Positions 12,465 to 26,042 of a stretch of DNA of 64,000 nucleotides are shown here, one piece after another (the stretch's first letter is position 1; every line of letters begins with the position of its first letter). A program made the translations under genes and the position numbers. The stretch covers positions 21,545,265 through 21,609,264 of the forward strand of contig NC_092573.1 in assembly GCF_037975245.1 (NCBI RefSeq), given 5' to 3'. Under the pieces are notes generated by a model that saw nothing but the letters and a program-made list of their open reading frames with translations, had not been told where the DNA came from and made no database searches. The stretch is from Apostichopus japonicus. Taxonomy: Eukaryota > Echinodermata > Holothuroidea > Aspidochirotida > Stichopodidae.

Positions 12465-13203
12465 CTAGAATCAATTGACAAATTGTTTTTCCATTTGTGA
12501 TATATCTGAGGGAGAAGAAACTTTCTGTACTTCCGTTCAACTCCGCTCCCTTTGAATGTTTTCGTACGTGAAATTATAACCCCCAGGGGAGTTTCAGAGC
12601 CGATACTATCTTGAAGTTTATAATAACTGTTGCATTATCTCAATCTGTACGGACGTCAGTCAATAGTACAGATGTCTCACACACTCATAGAGCATGCAAC
12701 CGACAACTTCAAACATGCGGTCTTCTATCAGGTCCTGTTATTGTTGCTTTACAAATTTTAACCACTCGATCCATCCAAAACCTTCGAATATGCAATTAAT
12801 ACAAGACTACGAGACATTCACTTCTCTTTTTTGGGCGATTTTTTTCATTTCTACTGGCAGGCAACGAGATGCTATTTTCACGGACAAATAGATCACAATC
12901 CTATCGCTCAAAATGGAGATGATTTGATAGCTGGCATAGAATTAACTCTCTATTATCTGACAGTCCTTGTTTACTTATCGAATAAGAAACCTAAACATCT
13001 GTCATTATCGGGAGCAATCTAAATGTCACATTGACAGGCCCCTTCATCTTTACTGGAACTCTGTTTACCTCGGTCATTTGATTAAACACGATAACCAATA
13101 GTTGCGGGGTATCTAAGACGGCGGTCTGAATGACTAGGTCCCAAAAAACTAGGTAACATTCGAATGAACTGAGCAAAGATTTGAGGGGAACCGTTGGGGG
13201 ATG

Positions 13204-13632
13204 CTATTGCCATGGGGATAACTTATTTCTGCTTTAGACACTTTAACAAAGAGAGGGAGGGATAGCAAAAAAAGAAGTATAAAACGACAGTAAGAATAGC
13301 ATTTAAATATGGCTTTTGGATTCGTGGGTCTAAAACCAGGCAGGTTGAAAACGAGTAAAGATGAATATGTAGTTTTGAGAAATGAAAAGTATCGATGGAG
13401 GATGTTGCCATGGTGATGTAGCTTCTTAACACTTCTTAACACACAGATACTAGTTGAACATTTATAAAGTTCACCAGACTATTGTGTAGGCACTGAATAG
13501 ATAAATGTTATTGCCATGGTGATACCACGACAGCAATGAATTACATAATCGGTGCCGTTCATATACAGCGATTCAAAAGAGTGCGCGGACAAACTGCGTA
13601 CCATGAGTACTGGTAACGGTTGCCATGGTAAT
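13204..13632. promoter_or_regulatory. Four TTGCCATGG motifs, last one X-box-like
   Basis: The core TTGCCATGG recurs near 13206, 13405, 13510 and 13620. The two middle copies share TTGCCATGGTGAT. The last, GTTGCCATGGTAAT (13619-13632), matches the RFX-family X-box (two inverted half-sites with a 2-bp spacer) except for its final base. The regular recurrence in otherwise unique DNA suggests a binding-site cluster or the remains of a short repeat. Confidence 0.35.
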
Positions 13633-16600
13633 ATTATTTCTTCACAAAGTGCCTGCCTCATTTCCAATATTTGATACATGATTACCATTACTGAGAAAGT
13701 TTGACACTTATAACAATGTTGATCAGTATTATCCATTGTTTGTATTCTATGAAATTGAAAACCACACAAATCTTGTGTCAAATGGAGCCACACTATTGTT
13801 TCTATTTTCAGAAAACAGTAAGTTAAGATTTTACAGATTTTTAAAAGTGATAAGAAACTGTTTTGAACCAATGCTACACTGCAATAAGAATCTGTTATTC
13901 TAGCCGACTCAGAATTGTACAATATACCATAGCTAAAATCCATTCCTCATGGTCTGAAAATGGATTTTCCAAGGTTGAAAAAATCCAAAGCGATAATTTT
14001 TTTTTTTTAAAACCCAGATCTATTACCTAAATCTTTACAAGTCTAGCCCCACTGGAGTTGCATCCAGTTATTGAACTTGCATCCATGGCAACTAGGAGTA
14101 ATAAAAGTCACGCAACTAGTCTTCATCTAGATACATTATTCCAAACATTATATTCCCAAAACGTCACCCAATCAAGCAGAAAATATTCTTACAATATTTC
14201 TGAGGTAGCTGTACTCTGAACAAATTGTGCAATAATGCACAAACTGGATGTATGTTATCGTATGATAAATTGAAAAAAGAAAAATAATCGAAGTGAAGTT
14301 ACTTTGCAATAAATTGGCTATAAATACTAGTCCAGAGTCAATATTCCCACACATATACACATCCACATCGTTATAGACCTACAGTTACCCAGGAATACGT
14401 CATCCATCATATCAAGCAACATAATACCCCATGATTGCAGAGTATACATAATTAGAAAATTATCAATATGAACAATTTTCTATTCCACAAATTTTACTGT
14501 AAAGTTTTATTTTTCAATATATAACACTTTGAAGTTTTCTTAATGCCGCATAATTCATCATCCCTGGTGCTACCATTGGTGGAGAGATTACCAAACTTTA
14601 ATCCATCTATTTTACCTATTCTTCACCATCCCCCCCCCCCCCCCCCTCCTCATCATTTAAACCATCAGACTAGCAAACCAACTCAATAAAATAAAACTGC
14701 AACTTGATCTACAAATAAAGCAAATAGAGCATGTAGACATTTAGCCTAAAAGCTCATCAATTTATGCTAGAATTAATACCAAATGGTACAACTCTGAGTT
14801 AAGAATCATCCCAAGGCACACGATTACAGGTTCTTCCTTTTCCCGCAGCTAGCTCGGAGAATGTGGAACGGATGTATGTCGGTAATTTAAAATGGAAAAC
14901 ACCTTCCGGGTGTATTTGATATGTCAAAGACATTCTCTTCTGTCGTGACCATATTTATTGGAATTGAGATCAATACTGTAGCTAATAGTTGGATGGGTAG
15001 GTTAATGGGAATGATGTTGTGATGTCCTGCATGTACTATGGATAACAGTATACCTGAGAGCTGTGTGAATTGGTACGAGCTGGTCACGGGTAGAACATCA
15101 ATGGATTGAAGTAATAATTAACACATCAAACAGCTCAACAGAACAGAAGAAAAATAATACTGACAAGGACATCATAAATAAACTAAAAACTATAACTTGG
15201 CTGTTAAGACCTAACTCACTCTTTGGTCCTCTGTTGTCACTATAAAAGATAACTTTCTCTCCCGTCCCCCCTTCCCTTCCCTCCCAACCTCCCTCTCCCC
15301 CCCTCTCGTTCTCTCTCTTTGCACCTTCCTATTCTTGCACGTGACGATATCCTACTGAAATAATCGTAGAAACAATCCTCTAATACTTCAGTTGTTATTT
15401 TTCCCCCATGAAAGATCATAAACAACCAAGGTTGGTGATAAATACCACATACTCGCACATACATAATAAACCCGACATTTCTTTAACAAATTGTGACTTG
15501 TTTGGGGATTAATATATATTGAGCTCTTTAGCATTGTATCCATTTGCACATAAGGTATAGGCCTTCTGATTTAAGCCTTCAAAATCATACAACAGATTGA
15601 AAGAGGCACCCGATACGTGAAGTTGACGTATAATGAGTGAATAATGTGAGTAATCTTTGGTCTCTTATTACAGCAGTTTCTCACACTCGTGAATAGAACA
15701 ATGTTCCATACATGTGTGAACGAACTGTTGATAATTACAAAGTGACTGCAAAAACAACTAATCAGTGACTGACATCAAACTTAACATAAACAAAACGAGG
15801 AGATCCTTGGCACTAATGCGACATTAATCACCATACAGAGTGGAAAATAAACAAGTCTGACGTAGCGTAAACAGTAACAAACACACAAAACCATCCTTTT
15901 CATATACGCTCACATAAATCAGTTTAGAATCGAGGTAAAAACTATAAAGTTCACTAAATTTTCTTCGACCAATTTTTCATCCTTCGTCGAGTGAAAGGGA
16001 CCCCCTGAAGGCATTTGCAATATAAATTGGATCTTATGATAATTATTAAACACTGGATGCCAATATGCACGGGAGATTTGGGAGTATCGTGCACTGAACG
16101 AGATGCCCGCCTGCAGTTGCTACCGCTGATACGGCGAACGTGCTCATGGACAAACAAAAGATTGGATTGCATGCTTATCAATGAGTATACATTACTTTAA
16201 ACACAATTTGGAAAGAATATTTATTCATTGATGAGGTCAAATTTGTCAAAATGCTCTTAAATTGTGTTTAATATGTTGCATTAAGAACCCACTATTTTAA
16301 TTCAGTTCAGATCTCCTAGATTAAAAGCATCATTTTCATGTTCTCTAGCACAAACATGTTCACGGTAAATGGTGTGTTCTTTTGATGACTTTAAGTGTAA
16401 ATCTGTGGGGACGTCTAGGAAAACATGGCCATTACAAAATTAGGGGGGGGGGGGAAGACTTTTTAAAAGAATTTTATGCTATCATGCATACATGCATCTT
16501 TTCCATGTCCAGAAATCTGTTACAATTTCTTTCGCAGAAGAGATATGAGTCAATGAGGCATGAGTCAAGTAGAGTCACATGATCAAGGATTCCTTCAACT

Positions 16601-17924
16601 CGCTTTTGCGTTATTTCCTTCTTCCTTTCATTTCAGTATTAATTGAAAATTGGATTAAGTTTGGTGCAATAACAAATACTTATTTAGTTGGAAGTTTAGA
16701 TAGGGTTAGGGTTTTTACCCTTCATTTCAGTGAGGATGACTTTAAGCCTACCAAGAATTGATTGTTCAAGAGGTTTTGTTATCAGAAAGTAGCTGAGAAG
16801 GGGAAAGATTAGGCAGTCAAGATATGACCCAACTTTCTCCTTTTATAATTAAAAAGGGGGAGGGGTGAGGAAGACATACGTAATGAATTCACCAACTGAA
16901 AACTGGGACTGTAATCTGGGTAATTACATTTTTTTTCTCCCTCAAAAGGAAAAGGAAACACAGCCTATTGACGTGAAATATACCTTTGGGGTTAGAAATT
17001 AATATTTCAAAGCAGTTGATGTTCAAAGTAAGCCACTCGTGCTTCATTCCTTTTTAAGTGTTATTAGCAATTTTAAATTTTTTTTCTTTTTTGAAATCTT
17101 CTTTATTACAATTTTCAAATTGTCATTTATAGTTTGACTTGGTTGTAGGAAGAGGATACACATATACACACAACATATGATACAGTAGTAAACAATGCAG
17201 AGTACACATGCGGAGATTGATAAATTGATAAAAAACAAAAACAACTGTGTCACGGTAAACAGCAAACGTGTTAGATAGAAGATGATGCAAACCTGTTTCT
17301 TTGGCGTCAGGGGTATCCTCTATAGCATCAAAGAGAGAAATAGACAAGAAACGGCATTCAATATTCTCTGCATTCAAAGGAATTACGATAGCATGCAATA
17401 GGTCACTACTTGTAATATTGGTGGTGACCAGAAATAAGCATGAAATATAATCTATGCTATGTCAGGTATCATGCTAGCATGTACATAACAAATAATGATC
17501 TATATACAGTATATGTTTGACAGGTCACTTTGGCATCATTTTTCAATTGTTTTGATAATAGGCAGATTTTTAACCTATGATACTTCTCACTTAGGTTACA
17601 AATAACAAGTCGAGACTATTTTAAAATGTTTCAATGAAAAAGGAAGTCCGAACACAGAAATTCGTAAAACAAGGAAATGTAGCATATCTACCAAACATTG
17701 GTCCGTCATAAATGGTCAAATCAAACAGACATTTTTTTCAACAAATTCTAGAAACATTGACACCATCTGAAATCTCTAGAATTGAACAACCAAATGTCAT
17801 AACATGCTATCCCCTCAGAAGACACCAACTGGTTAAGTATTCATCAATCATATAGTAACCATTTATGAATAGACATAAACAGTATATATGCATGTATACA
17901 AACATTAGACACGGATGTGAGGCG

Positions 17925-17938
17925 GTTACCATAGCAAC
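17925..17938. promoter_or_regulatory. Perfect RFX X-box motif
   Basis: GTTACCATAGCAAC matches the canonical RFX dimer site (GTNRCC, two spacer bases, RGYAAC). RFX sites are best known upstream of cilia genes. No promoter is identifiable here, so a distal element or a chance match are both possible. Confidence 0.4.
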
Positions 17939-18113
17939 CTGTATCGGATCGATTCCACAGATCATTTATCCTGATCATGTGAAATCACATATTATTGCAC
18001 AATACACTCTATCAAATAAAAGTGCAAATCAATTTTAGCAATCACAGCGAACAAGATAAAGGTAACATATTGAATCAGTCACTATCTTTCATCTTATTTT
18101 CATTGTTTTTATT

Positions 18114-18172
18114 TTTGGGAATGTTCCCTGTAAATTTCAATATTTGTAATTTTGGGAATGTTCCCTGTAAAT
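18114..18172. repeat. Two-copy tandem repeat, 37-bp period
   Basis: 'tttgggaatgttccctgtaa' occurs at 18114 and 18151. Each copy holds the dyad GGGAA-tg-TTCCC. Confidence 0.85.
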
Positions 18173-18619
18173 ACCAATAACTATATAAACAACCACACAA
18201 ACTTACTCTATAGTAAATCTATACATTTGCAATCAAGAAACCTAGGTTCTGTGCTCATCATTTCTGTGATTTTGCTTATGTTTTTGTCACATGAATATCA
18301 ATATTTTGATATCTATTTCTAGATATTGATAGTACTGGCCCTCAGCTGGAAACTTCATGATTTCAGAACAATTCTTAACCAGTCAGATTGGACTGCACTT
18401 AACATTCAGCTTTGACATTCGAAAAGAGTATATATCTCCATAAAGTCACCATTTTTGAAGTCTTTATGTAAGCAGCAAAGGAAAATATTTAGAAATACAG
18501 GCCTATTCCCTGGAAAATATATGCAAACAGCACATTCAGTGGGTTGATATTCAATAATATAGAGAGACCTGGCATATGTGATATACACGATCCAATCATT
18601 AATCATGCATATCATACAT

Positions 18620-18621
18620 TA

Positions 18622-18664
<43 letters not shown>

Positions 18665-18679
18665 CATATTTATATATAG
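18620..18679. repeat. (TA)n microsatellite
   Basis: About 60 bp of TA dinucleotides with two 'catata' interruptions. Confidence 0.95.
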
Positions 18680-18798
18680 AATGCCATCTATTACATCATC
18701 TGTTTACAGAATTGAATGATATCGCAAAATAGAATATATATATATTCATTTATCTAGTAAGTATACCGTGACTCTACTGTTTGTCTTCTGTATTACAG

Positions 18799-18906
18799 TG
18801 GTGCTATAATGGCAAGTGTGTCACGGTTTGGAGCCACCCCACCCAATCCCCGGAGGATGGGGAGAGTGGGGCGAGCAGTCACAATGCTCCCGTACGTGCG
18901 GTGGTG
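18799..18906 (+). CDS. ADAMTS-type exon: disintegrin end and TSP1 start
   Basis: Directly after an acceptor (ctgtattacag) the first frame reads WCYNGKCVTVW, the hallmark end of the ADAMTS disintegrin-like domain (K-W-C-x-x-G-x-C-V). About 13 codons later a second frame reads WGEWGEQSQCSRTCGGG, the start of the central thrombospondin type-1 repeat (W-x-x-W, CSRTCGGG). In the family these two motifs are contiguous with this spacing. Here they are one base out of register: a single extra base between about 18823 and 18857, a C-rich stretch, would join them. The TSP1 frame reaches a stop at 18915-18917, so splicing must occur before it. GT dinucleotides in the GGTGGTG run offer a phase-1 donor (exon end about 18906), but with a weak consensus. 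ADAMTS proteins are secreted zinc proteases of the extracellular matrix. No other ADAMTS exon was found here, so this is an isolated exon of a large-intron gene with a base error, or a pseudogene fragment. Confidence 0.72.
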
Positions 18907-18917
18907 GTGTCGTTTAA

Positions 18918-21900
18918 TTTGCGTACATAATACCACGTCTTGTTCACATTAACATCCACAGATAGTTCTAACTTGCAAATAGCTAGAGATGAATTATCTG
19001 TCTTCTTGCCTCCCACACAACTAATCGCTACTCTCCAGCATCAATATAAACCTAATACAATAGGAGTCCTTCCCCTAGATATGCAACTAATGTAACAAAA
19101 CTAACATATTTCAGTCTGTTATTTGAACATGAAAAGGGTTACATACAGCATACCCTCACTACTTCAACCTGCTTATTGTCAGTTATTGCAACTTTGCAAT
19201 ATTCGCACCAAAGTTCTACGATAAAGCTTACATGATGGATTATCACCTAGCACTTAGGTAGATCGATTTCTCTAGATGTGTGACTGTAGAATGTGCCCTT
19301 CCAATTTTGCTGAGAGCAAATTCAAGTTAATATCAACTAAGGTCTTGTAGATCCTCAACGTTAATAAAGACATAATCTACCCAAAGTCCTGAATTAGGCT
19401 CTAAGGAGGAGTCCAGAAAGTCCCAGAAGATCTCAAGGGCTCAAGGATCTCAAATTAAAGTCTTCGAACTGGATTTTGTGCTTTAGAGAAGCAGATCGCA
19501 TCAATTAGAGGCTAATATGCAGACCCTTGCAACTTGAATTAAGGAGTATTATTAGAGGACATCCAGAGATATTCTAGGTAACAGCAAAATTCCATGGTGG
19601 GACCTACTTCTACTGTTTCAGGATTCTATCAACTGCAACCTGTCTCTCAAGGCTGTTTACCAAAAGCTGATTTCACAATTTATATTCTCCGTCCAATCTA
19701 ATAAAAAGCTTAATTTCTGCGTCACGTTGATCAGGTGCATCACTCCTTAACCCTTCCAGCGAAAAAGTCTCTACTTTTGAATGTCTTTAATTCCAACCTA
19801 AAAAAAACTTAAGTGGGGCTGACAAAGATTTGTCAAGCTCTGAGCTTAAATTTCATTTTACGTCTTGCATTTCAGTATTTGTTCATCAGAATAAGCTGCA
19901 ACGGTATATAGAAGTTTGTTGATCCCTGGTGGTGACCAATATATAATAAATATGGTACATAATGTTATGTAAATTACCACTGCCTTTTTACTTTGGAGTT
20001 AAAAAATCAAGTCTCATGGCAATTAATTGTTTTGTCCTACTGACCAATTTCCAAAAACTATACCGTAAAGTGATCGAGGCCTCAAAGGTACAAATGCAGA
20101 AAATTTGAAATCAGGGATTTCACAAAAGTCTCTTCTTCTAAAAGTAATTTTATTTGTTCGCACTTTCCCTATTTTTTTTTTCTACATTTGATTCATCTCC
20201 AGTAGAAGTATTCATCAAGCTGTACATAATAACTTTCACTTTGATAATCTTTCATAACTTGAAGCAATCTAGTGTAATAGAAAAAGGCTATTATTAACGG
20301 CGTGAAATGGCCTTTATAAATCACTATAAATCGCTTCCAAACCGTCACTGTGTATCGAGATAGCGGTCGTAAATGGCATACATGCCTTACAGGGGGCTTG
20401 GCGTTAATGGCGATGGGTGATAAACAAGAATATACAGTAAACCCTCCTGAAAGGCAATTAAACTTATGCAACGATGACAAGCCAAAACAACTCCATCCCG
20501 CATGCGATGAGTGATGTGAAGGGTGTTGAGCACAAAAAAACAGTTTGGATTGATTTATCCATCGATTCCGGCAAATTAATCTGATTTTTGTCGTAAACAA
20601 CCACTCTATTCTGATTTTTTTTTGATTTCTGACCAACTCTATATGCTATAGCTATTACAAAACAAAAATCTGACATGTTTTCCCCTCAGTTAGTTCAATA
20701 AGGATGACCAAACAGCATAATTCCACCAAACCCCCTCGACAATGTTGGCGGCCATGTCTGCTACCCTCCTCCTCCTATTTCTTACATGTAACCCTAGCTT
20801 AGTTGGAAAGACTCTACAGAGGCATAGGCTGGTCTGACCTTTGGTATGGGGGTGGGGTGGGAGGGGGGTGGTGCGATTTTCAGGGAAGTGGAATGAGAGT
20901 ACAAGTAAAGGTGGGTGATGGGAGAGCCTTGAAGTGCTAATCCTGGTCCATAATTCAAGATGAATACCAAAGTCAAACTTTCACGTTGGCTTTACGGCTC
21001 ATTTAGAGACTACTGTACTCTCTAACAAATAGGAGTAGAAGTCGTCATACAAATAATTCGAGCGGAACCACGGCTGCGCCGCCAATAACTGTATCAAGAC
21101 AAGAAATTTAAGGAGTAGAAAAGTAAAGATATTACAATTTTCCAAAAGCCCAACTAAAATAGATCATAATCCGATATTGACATACTTTTTCTCTTATGAG
21201 GTTAAGCTTACCGCTAGGAAAATTTAATTTCATGAGAGCAATAATCACATTTTTTTCAATTTTCCTGATCTGACTGGAAATCATATTTTTATCATATATT
21301 TAGACCAATATATATATATCTTGCCATATGTTTGGTGAAGCTATAAACCCTTAAGGACATACCTTCTGCTTAAATTAAATTTACTTTATAGCTTAAAAGT
21401 AAAAGACAGCTTCCAGTTACAAAATGTTCCTTTTCTCTTTCATCTTCTTCTTCTATTGTGATATGGGAAAATTAAATTTTTGGGTAAAAAGGGGGAAATT
21501 TAGAATATGTCCTGTTTGTACCTCTGTTCTGAAGCACAAATGGGAATGGATAAAAAGAGAGAAAGATGAATCGAGCAAGTTCAAGTGGCAAACGGCCATT
21601 GATTTTTCTAACCATGCCTCTTAATGTCCATCAAAGTACTCTGGCCACTTCCTGGCTCGACCAGACCAAATTAGAAACCTGACGGTTGAGGACTCTTGTG
21701 ATCAAATTCTGCCCAGATTGGGGAATTTATGCTTCTGAGCTTCAACATTATAACAAAAAAGGTTAAATGAAATGTCCTTTCTAAACGAAGTGAAAAAAAT
21801 GCGATAATAAAACAAAATTAAGGAGAAAGGGGTAAATATTCACATACACATGGTTTATCATGTTATGTCATTTTTATTATATTTTCTTCCTATTTATTTT

Positions 21901-22273
21901 TCACATGAGAATTGAATATATTTGGTAATCGTGGTCAAGGAATTCCCAATCTATTATCATCTTTCCTCAATCTATGTTATATCAGATAAACACCAGATAA
22001 AAGCAAAAGAACTATAGTTTCATTGTATTCAATTGAGACATTGAATGAAATGGGCTCACCCTACCAAACTAACAAAACATGTGCACTCCATCACAATCTC
22101 TGAAACCTTGGAGAAACATTACTCACATTTTTTTTATGAATCACTGAATGTTTGCAACATACAACATAATGTCATCAATCACTACTATAATTGATTTTCT
22201 CAACAAACAAACATAATGATCGAATTCATTTAAAAAAAATTTTTTTTAGTTCTTCGATCAGTAATTAATTTCC
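18918..22273. other. Noncoding DNA, no supported gene
   Basis: I searched downstream of the ADAMTS exon for the rest of the TSP1 repeat (cysteine-rich, GGxxC) without success. The 147-codon minus-strand frame at 20193-20636 overlaps another open frame and has no family signature. A short G-rich stretch lies at 20847-20872. Confidence 0.4.
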
Positions 22274-22318
22274 TTTGACTCGTTAACAATCCAATTTTGA
22301 CTCGTTAACAATCCAATA
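22274..22318. repeat. 22-bp tandem duplication
   Basis: 'tgactcgttaacaatccaat' occurs twice, 22 bp apart, without mismatch. Confidence 0.9.
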
Positions 22319-25111
22319 TTCATTAAAACTTGGCATTCATTTTTGGTGGCCTATTTTCTTGAGCATTAAGCCAATAGAAAAGCTTTTAAGCAGATAACAT
22401 CCAAGCTGATTTATTCTCTCTTAATTGAAACTTTATCGGAAGGAAGGAGTATAAAGGCACACTTACACACAGCCAATAATGCATTTATATTTACTTTCCA
22501 TCTGTGGTTTCTGTTTCATCAAAAAGTCTGTTTTAATACTGAAAGAATGGTGGCATGGCACTTTCCAAGAGAAAACCTCTCAGATTGAGACTTCTAATTT
22601 ACTCCTCGGATCTTGAAACAAAATCTCCGGTACATTGCTATTACTGCCATTACTACCATGTACAGTACTGTGTGCAGTTGTACCTTTTTGACATCTACAA
22701 CATTGACCCAGTATTCAGTAAATTTAATCAAAGCTACCGAATAAAGGATTGCCGACTAATTTCCTTCCAGCAAAAGATGCTGGACAGTAAAACTAGATCA
22801 AGTGCTTTTTTTATCCATTAAAGTGAACCTAGGCTAAAGTTTAAAAGCAAATGCTTTGATGGAGCTGCTCATCAAATAGGGTTATTTAGTACGGATGTCT
22901 ATACGAAGCATTGAACTGCTGACTGCAGATATATAAAACACTGCAGTGAGAAACATTGAGCGGTTTAAAAAGAGAAAATGTCTTTCATTCTTTAAGTTAG
23001 CCACTACACTTAACTATCGAGTCTTCTGTCACTGAGAGTAATGTTCTAACTTATTTGACAGAAATGATCACTAATGAAATTTGATTTGCTGGCAGACCAG
23101 GGGGAGGGGTGACTGAACCCTTGTACCCACTTTGTGTCAGCAACACACTGAAGGAAGTTGCCCACTAAATAAATGTATCTATTGAAAGGTGCCAAATAAA
23201 TAGACATACAGGGAAAGAAACGATCAGAAATTGATACTTGTGCACTGTTCATCTCTCAGTTGAAATATCACGTAGCACCTTCATATATATGCAAAACTCC
23301 CCAAAATATGTATAAAATGTATAAAATATTCATATCTCCAATTGCTATTATAGTTTCGGCAGTCTGCACAAGCTTTTGAAACCTTTCTGAACTAAAGGAA
23401 AATTTGCCCAAGGGCAGCTGCATGGCTAAAGCAGGCTGCACATTTGCCTACCCGTAACGTCTAAAGGCTCTGTGATATAGTCGAAACAGCAGCATGACTA
23501 AATATGTATGTAACTTCCACCAAACTTGGTAGACAAATTGTAAGAAAACAACTAACCTAAACAAGACAGCCTCCATTTTTTTTGAAATGCAAAATGAAGG
23601 ATTTTTAACCAGGAATTATAGTGATTCCGTTTGACTCTGAACATTTTGTGAATACCCAGGCACACTTTCAATTTATGAGTTTAACTCACATGCATAATGC
23701 ATAGCAATTTTTTTTATTTATTTATGTTTTGAAATGATGAAATTTCCTTCATTTAATGGATTTTGCCTGGCATCAAGTTTAAGCATTGCACTGGTATGGT
23801 ATTTTATAGTATTCAGAAATATCAAATTTGACCTAAAATCTTCAAATCTAAAATCTTCAAAAATCTTCAAATTTTCCTCAATACTATGTTGCAATCCTCT
23901 AACATTTTTCTGTGCATATTTGCACTGCTAATTCAGACAGTGCTTGTTATACTGAAATCAATGCCATTAGGTCATGTACATTTGACATTTAGGACAGAAT
24001 TTGTAAACACCAATGCTGTCAAAGAAAATAAAGAGTAGAAAAGAATGGGCATGAATTAAACATTCTAGTAGAAGAGGCTCTGTGACAACATCCAACAGCT
24101 GTGGAAATTTTCAAGTAAACAGTCTGATACATATATGGAGAAACATCACCATAATACACCACTGTTTTAGACTTTGGTCAGCCCTTCACAATGTTCGTTA
24201 TGTTGCTCCCCAGGTTTGGGATTCCCTTCCTTTTATTTTATTTTAATTTTATTTTTTATTATTATATTTTATTTTATTTAATATATTATAAAACTTACTG
24301 GTTTATCCTAAAGGATGTCTTCTAGGTAATAATCCAATGTAATCCGAGCAGTTTTCGAAAGATTTGAATCCACTACGAAAACGCATGAGTAAACACTTTG
24401 GATGGTAGAATGAGAAGGAAGGGCATTGACCGGATAGAGCCGGTCACTGAGGGTGCACAGTGTTAAAAGATTACCAGGGCATACTAGACACGGTAGAATG
24501 AGGTGCTAATGTTGTGGGGAGACAGGTAAGAGGGGAACGAAGTAAATAACACATTACCTGTATGCTTCCTCTTACACGTACAAAGGAATACTGTTATGTT
24601 TTCTTGTGTCCAGAAGATTGTAACAAGGTATTGTCATGTTTAATAAGTCTTTGCACTTTTCTGTTTTGTTTCCTTGTTTTGTTTTGTTTTGTATTAAGTA
24701 TTCTTTTGTTTTCGATTATTGTTCATATATGCAATCTACTAAGTTAAGTTATACGGTATACACTTTCCATTCTAGGCGGTATCCACGCTTATAAGCTTTG
24801 CTAAGCTTTTTGTGGGTTCACCCCGGTACCTCATGGTGGGCACACTCTGAAATTTATATACTGAAAATACGTGACCGAAATATAGTTGTTGAAACTGAAA
24901 CCGAATAATGACATCTCTCAGACGAATAAGATATCCGGGCAGTTTGTACATCTCTACTACCTCTATCAAAGGTCAAATAATGATACTTTAGATTTAGGAC
25001 CAAACAGCTTAACATTCACAATGTAATGATAACCTGATGGAGTCCTACTATTAGAGAACACATACCTGACCATCACCTCTAGCTTATATGATAGAGACCT
25101 TTGTGAAGATC

Positions 25112-25148
25112 AACAATCCCCCTCCCCCTCCCCCTCCCCAATCCCCTC
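25112..25148 (-). repeat. (CCCCCT)n tract, G-quadruplex-forming on minus strand
   Basis: Repeated ccccct units followed by further C runs give more than four runs of four or more G on the minus strand, enough for an intramolecular G-quadruplex. Confidence 0.7.
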
Positions 25149-25514
25149 CCCCCAATTCCCACCCCAAACAGCTAAGGAATATCTCCCTCCAAGAATTAAA
25201 TGTCCTGTCTACGAGCTGTCACTTTGTGCAATCTGTGATGTCGTAATGCCATTAGGATCTGGAACCTTTTAATTTCTCTTTTCTTTATTCTTGTTCATAT
25301 TATCAACGTTGAATGATATCTGACAGTTCTGATGCTGAATCCAATATGCCATGACTAGCTGTTTCGTAAGCAGCTTCAATATTTTAGACTGACCATTCAC
25401 CATTTTGCAAAACTAATATCAAAAATTACCATTACAAAAAACAGAGTGAAACATTACAAACTTGAAGCCACCTGGGGCTCGATGTTGTCATATTTAGACT
25501 TGATCAATTCTTCA

Positions 25515-26042
25515 GCCATATTTACAATTGCGTTTTCTACATCGTATTTTAGGCATAAATAGCTAGCTTTATCAAATGAAAATGGTAAATTCTCCACTTT
25601 GTTCATTAAATTGCAAGAATGCCGATGAAACACTAATACATTTGTTTCATAATTGTAATCACGTTGAGCGATTCTGGGAGGCAGTGAATTCAAATTGCAT
25701 TAAAATTAATTATACTTTTAATTTGACCAATATTTGTTTAGGTGATTTTGATGATATGGGTAATCCTGTGAACTTTTTAATTTGCATGCTAAAAGATATA
25801 TTTACACTTGTAGATTGAATGACAAAATCCCAGATATGAACAAATTTTATTTTAAGTTTCGCTTTCGACTTGACCTACTGTATACTGTTTTATATCTAAG
25901 CAAAACAACAGTTTGTGTAACCTTAACGAATATTATGATTCTATATGTAAGCTTCTTTATGTAAGCCTTTTTGCTGATTCTTTTGTATTATATGTTACGG
26001 TATTGTAAGTAAATACAGTGGGGGGAAAAAAAAAGAAAAAAA
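25515..26042 (+). mobile_element. Decayed LINE 3' end (RT zinc-binding region)
   Basis: The plus strand encodes the end of a non-LTR retrotransposon ORF2. It reads LRFLHRILGINS, then an in-frame stop (25564-25566), then LYQMKMVNSPLCSLNC and DETLIHLFHNCNHVERFW. This is the zinc-binding region after reverse transcriptase (C-x2-C-like, ET-x2-HLF-x2-C, FW). Around 25780 the frame shifts and continues as AKRYIYTCRLNDKIP, the usual extreme C-terminus. A short 3' UTR ends in a G-rich then A-rich tail (about 26018-26042). At least one nonsense and one frameshift mutation, plus 5' truncation, make it inactive. The clade cannot be settled; an L1/Tx1-like type is a guess. Confidence 0.75.

Noticed and set aside
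13479-13943. Longest open frame in the window, 154 codons, minus strand
   Set aside because: No recognisable domain, AT-driven composition and length near the chance maximum; it also spans the TTGCCATGG motif cluster.
20193-20636. 147-codon minus-strand frame
   Set aside because: Overlaps another open frame, has no family signature, and its length is explained by chance.
25454-25693. Minus-strand 79-codon frame with a protein-like C-terminus and a downstream AATAAA
   Set aside because: Most of it is antisense to the LINE ORF2 remnant, whose plus-strand motifs are much stronger evidence.
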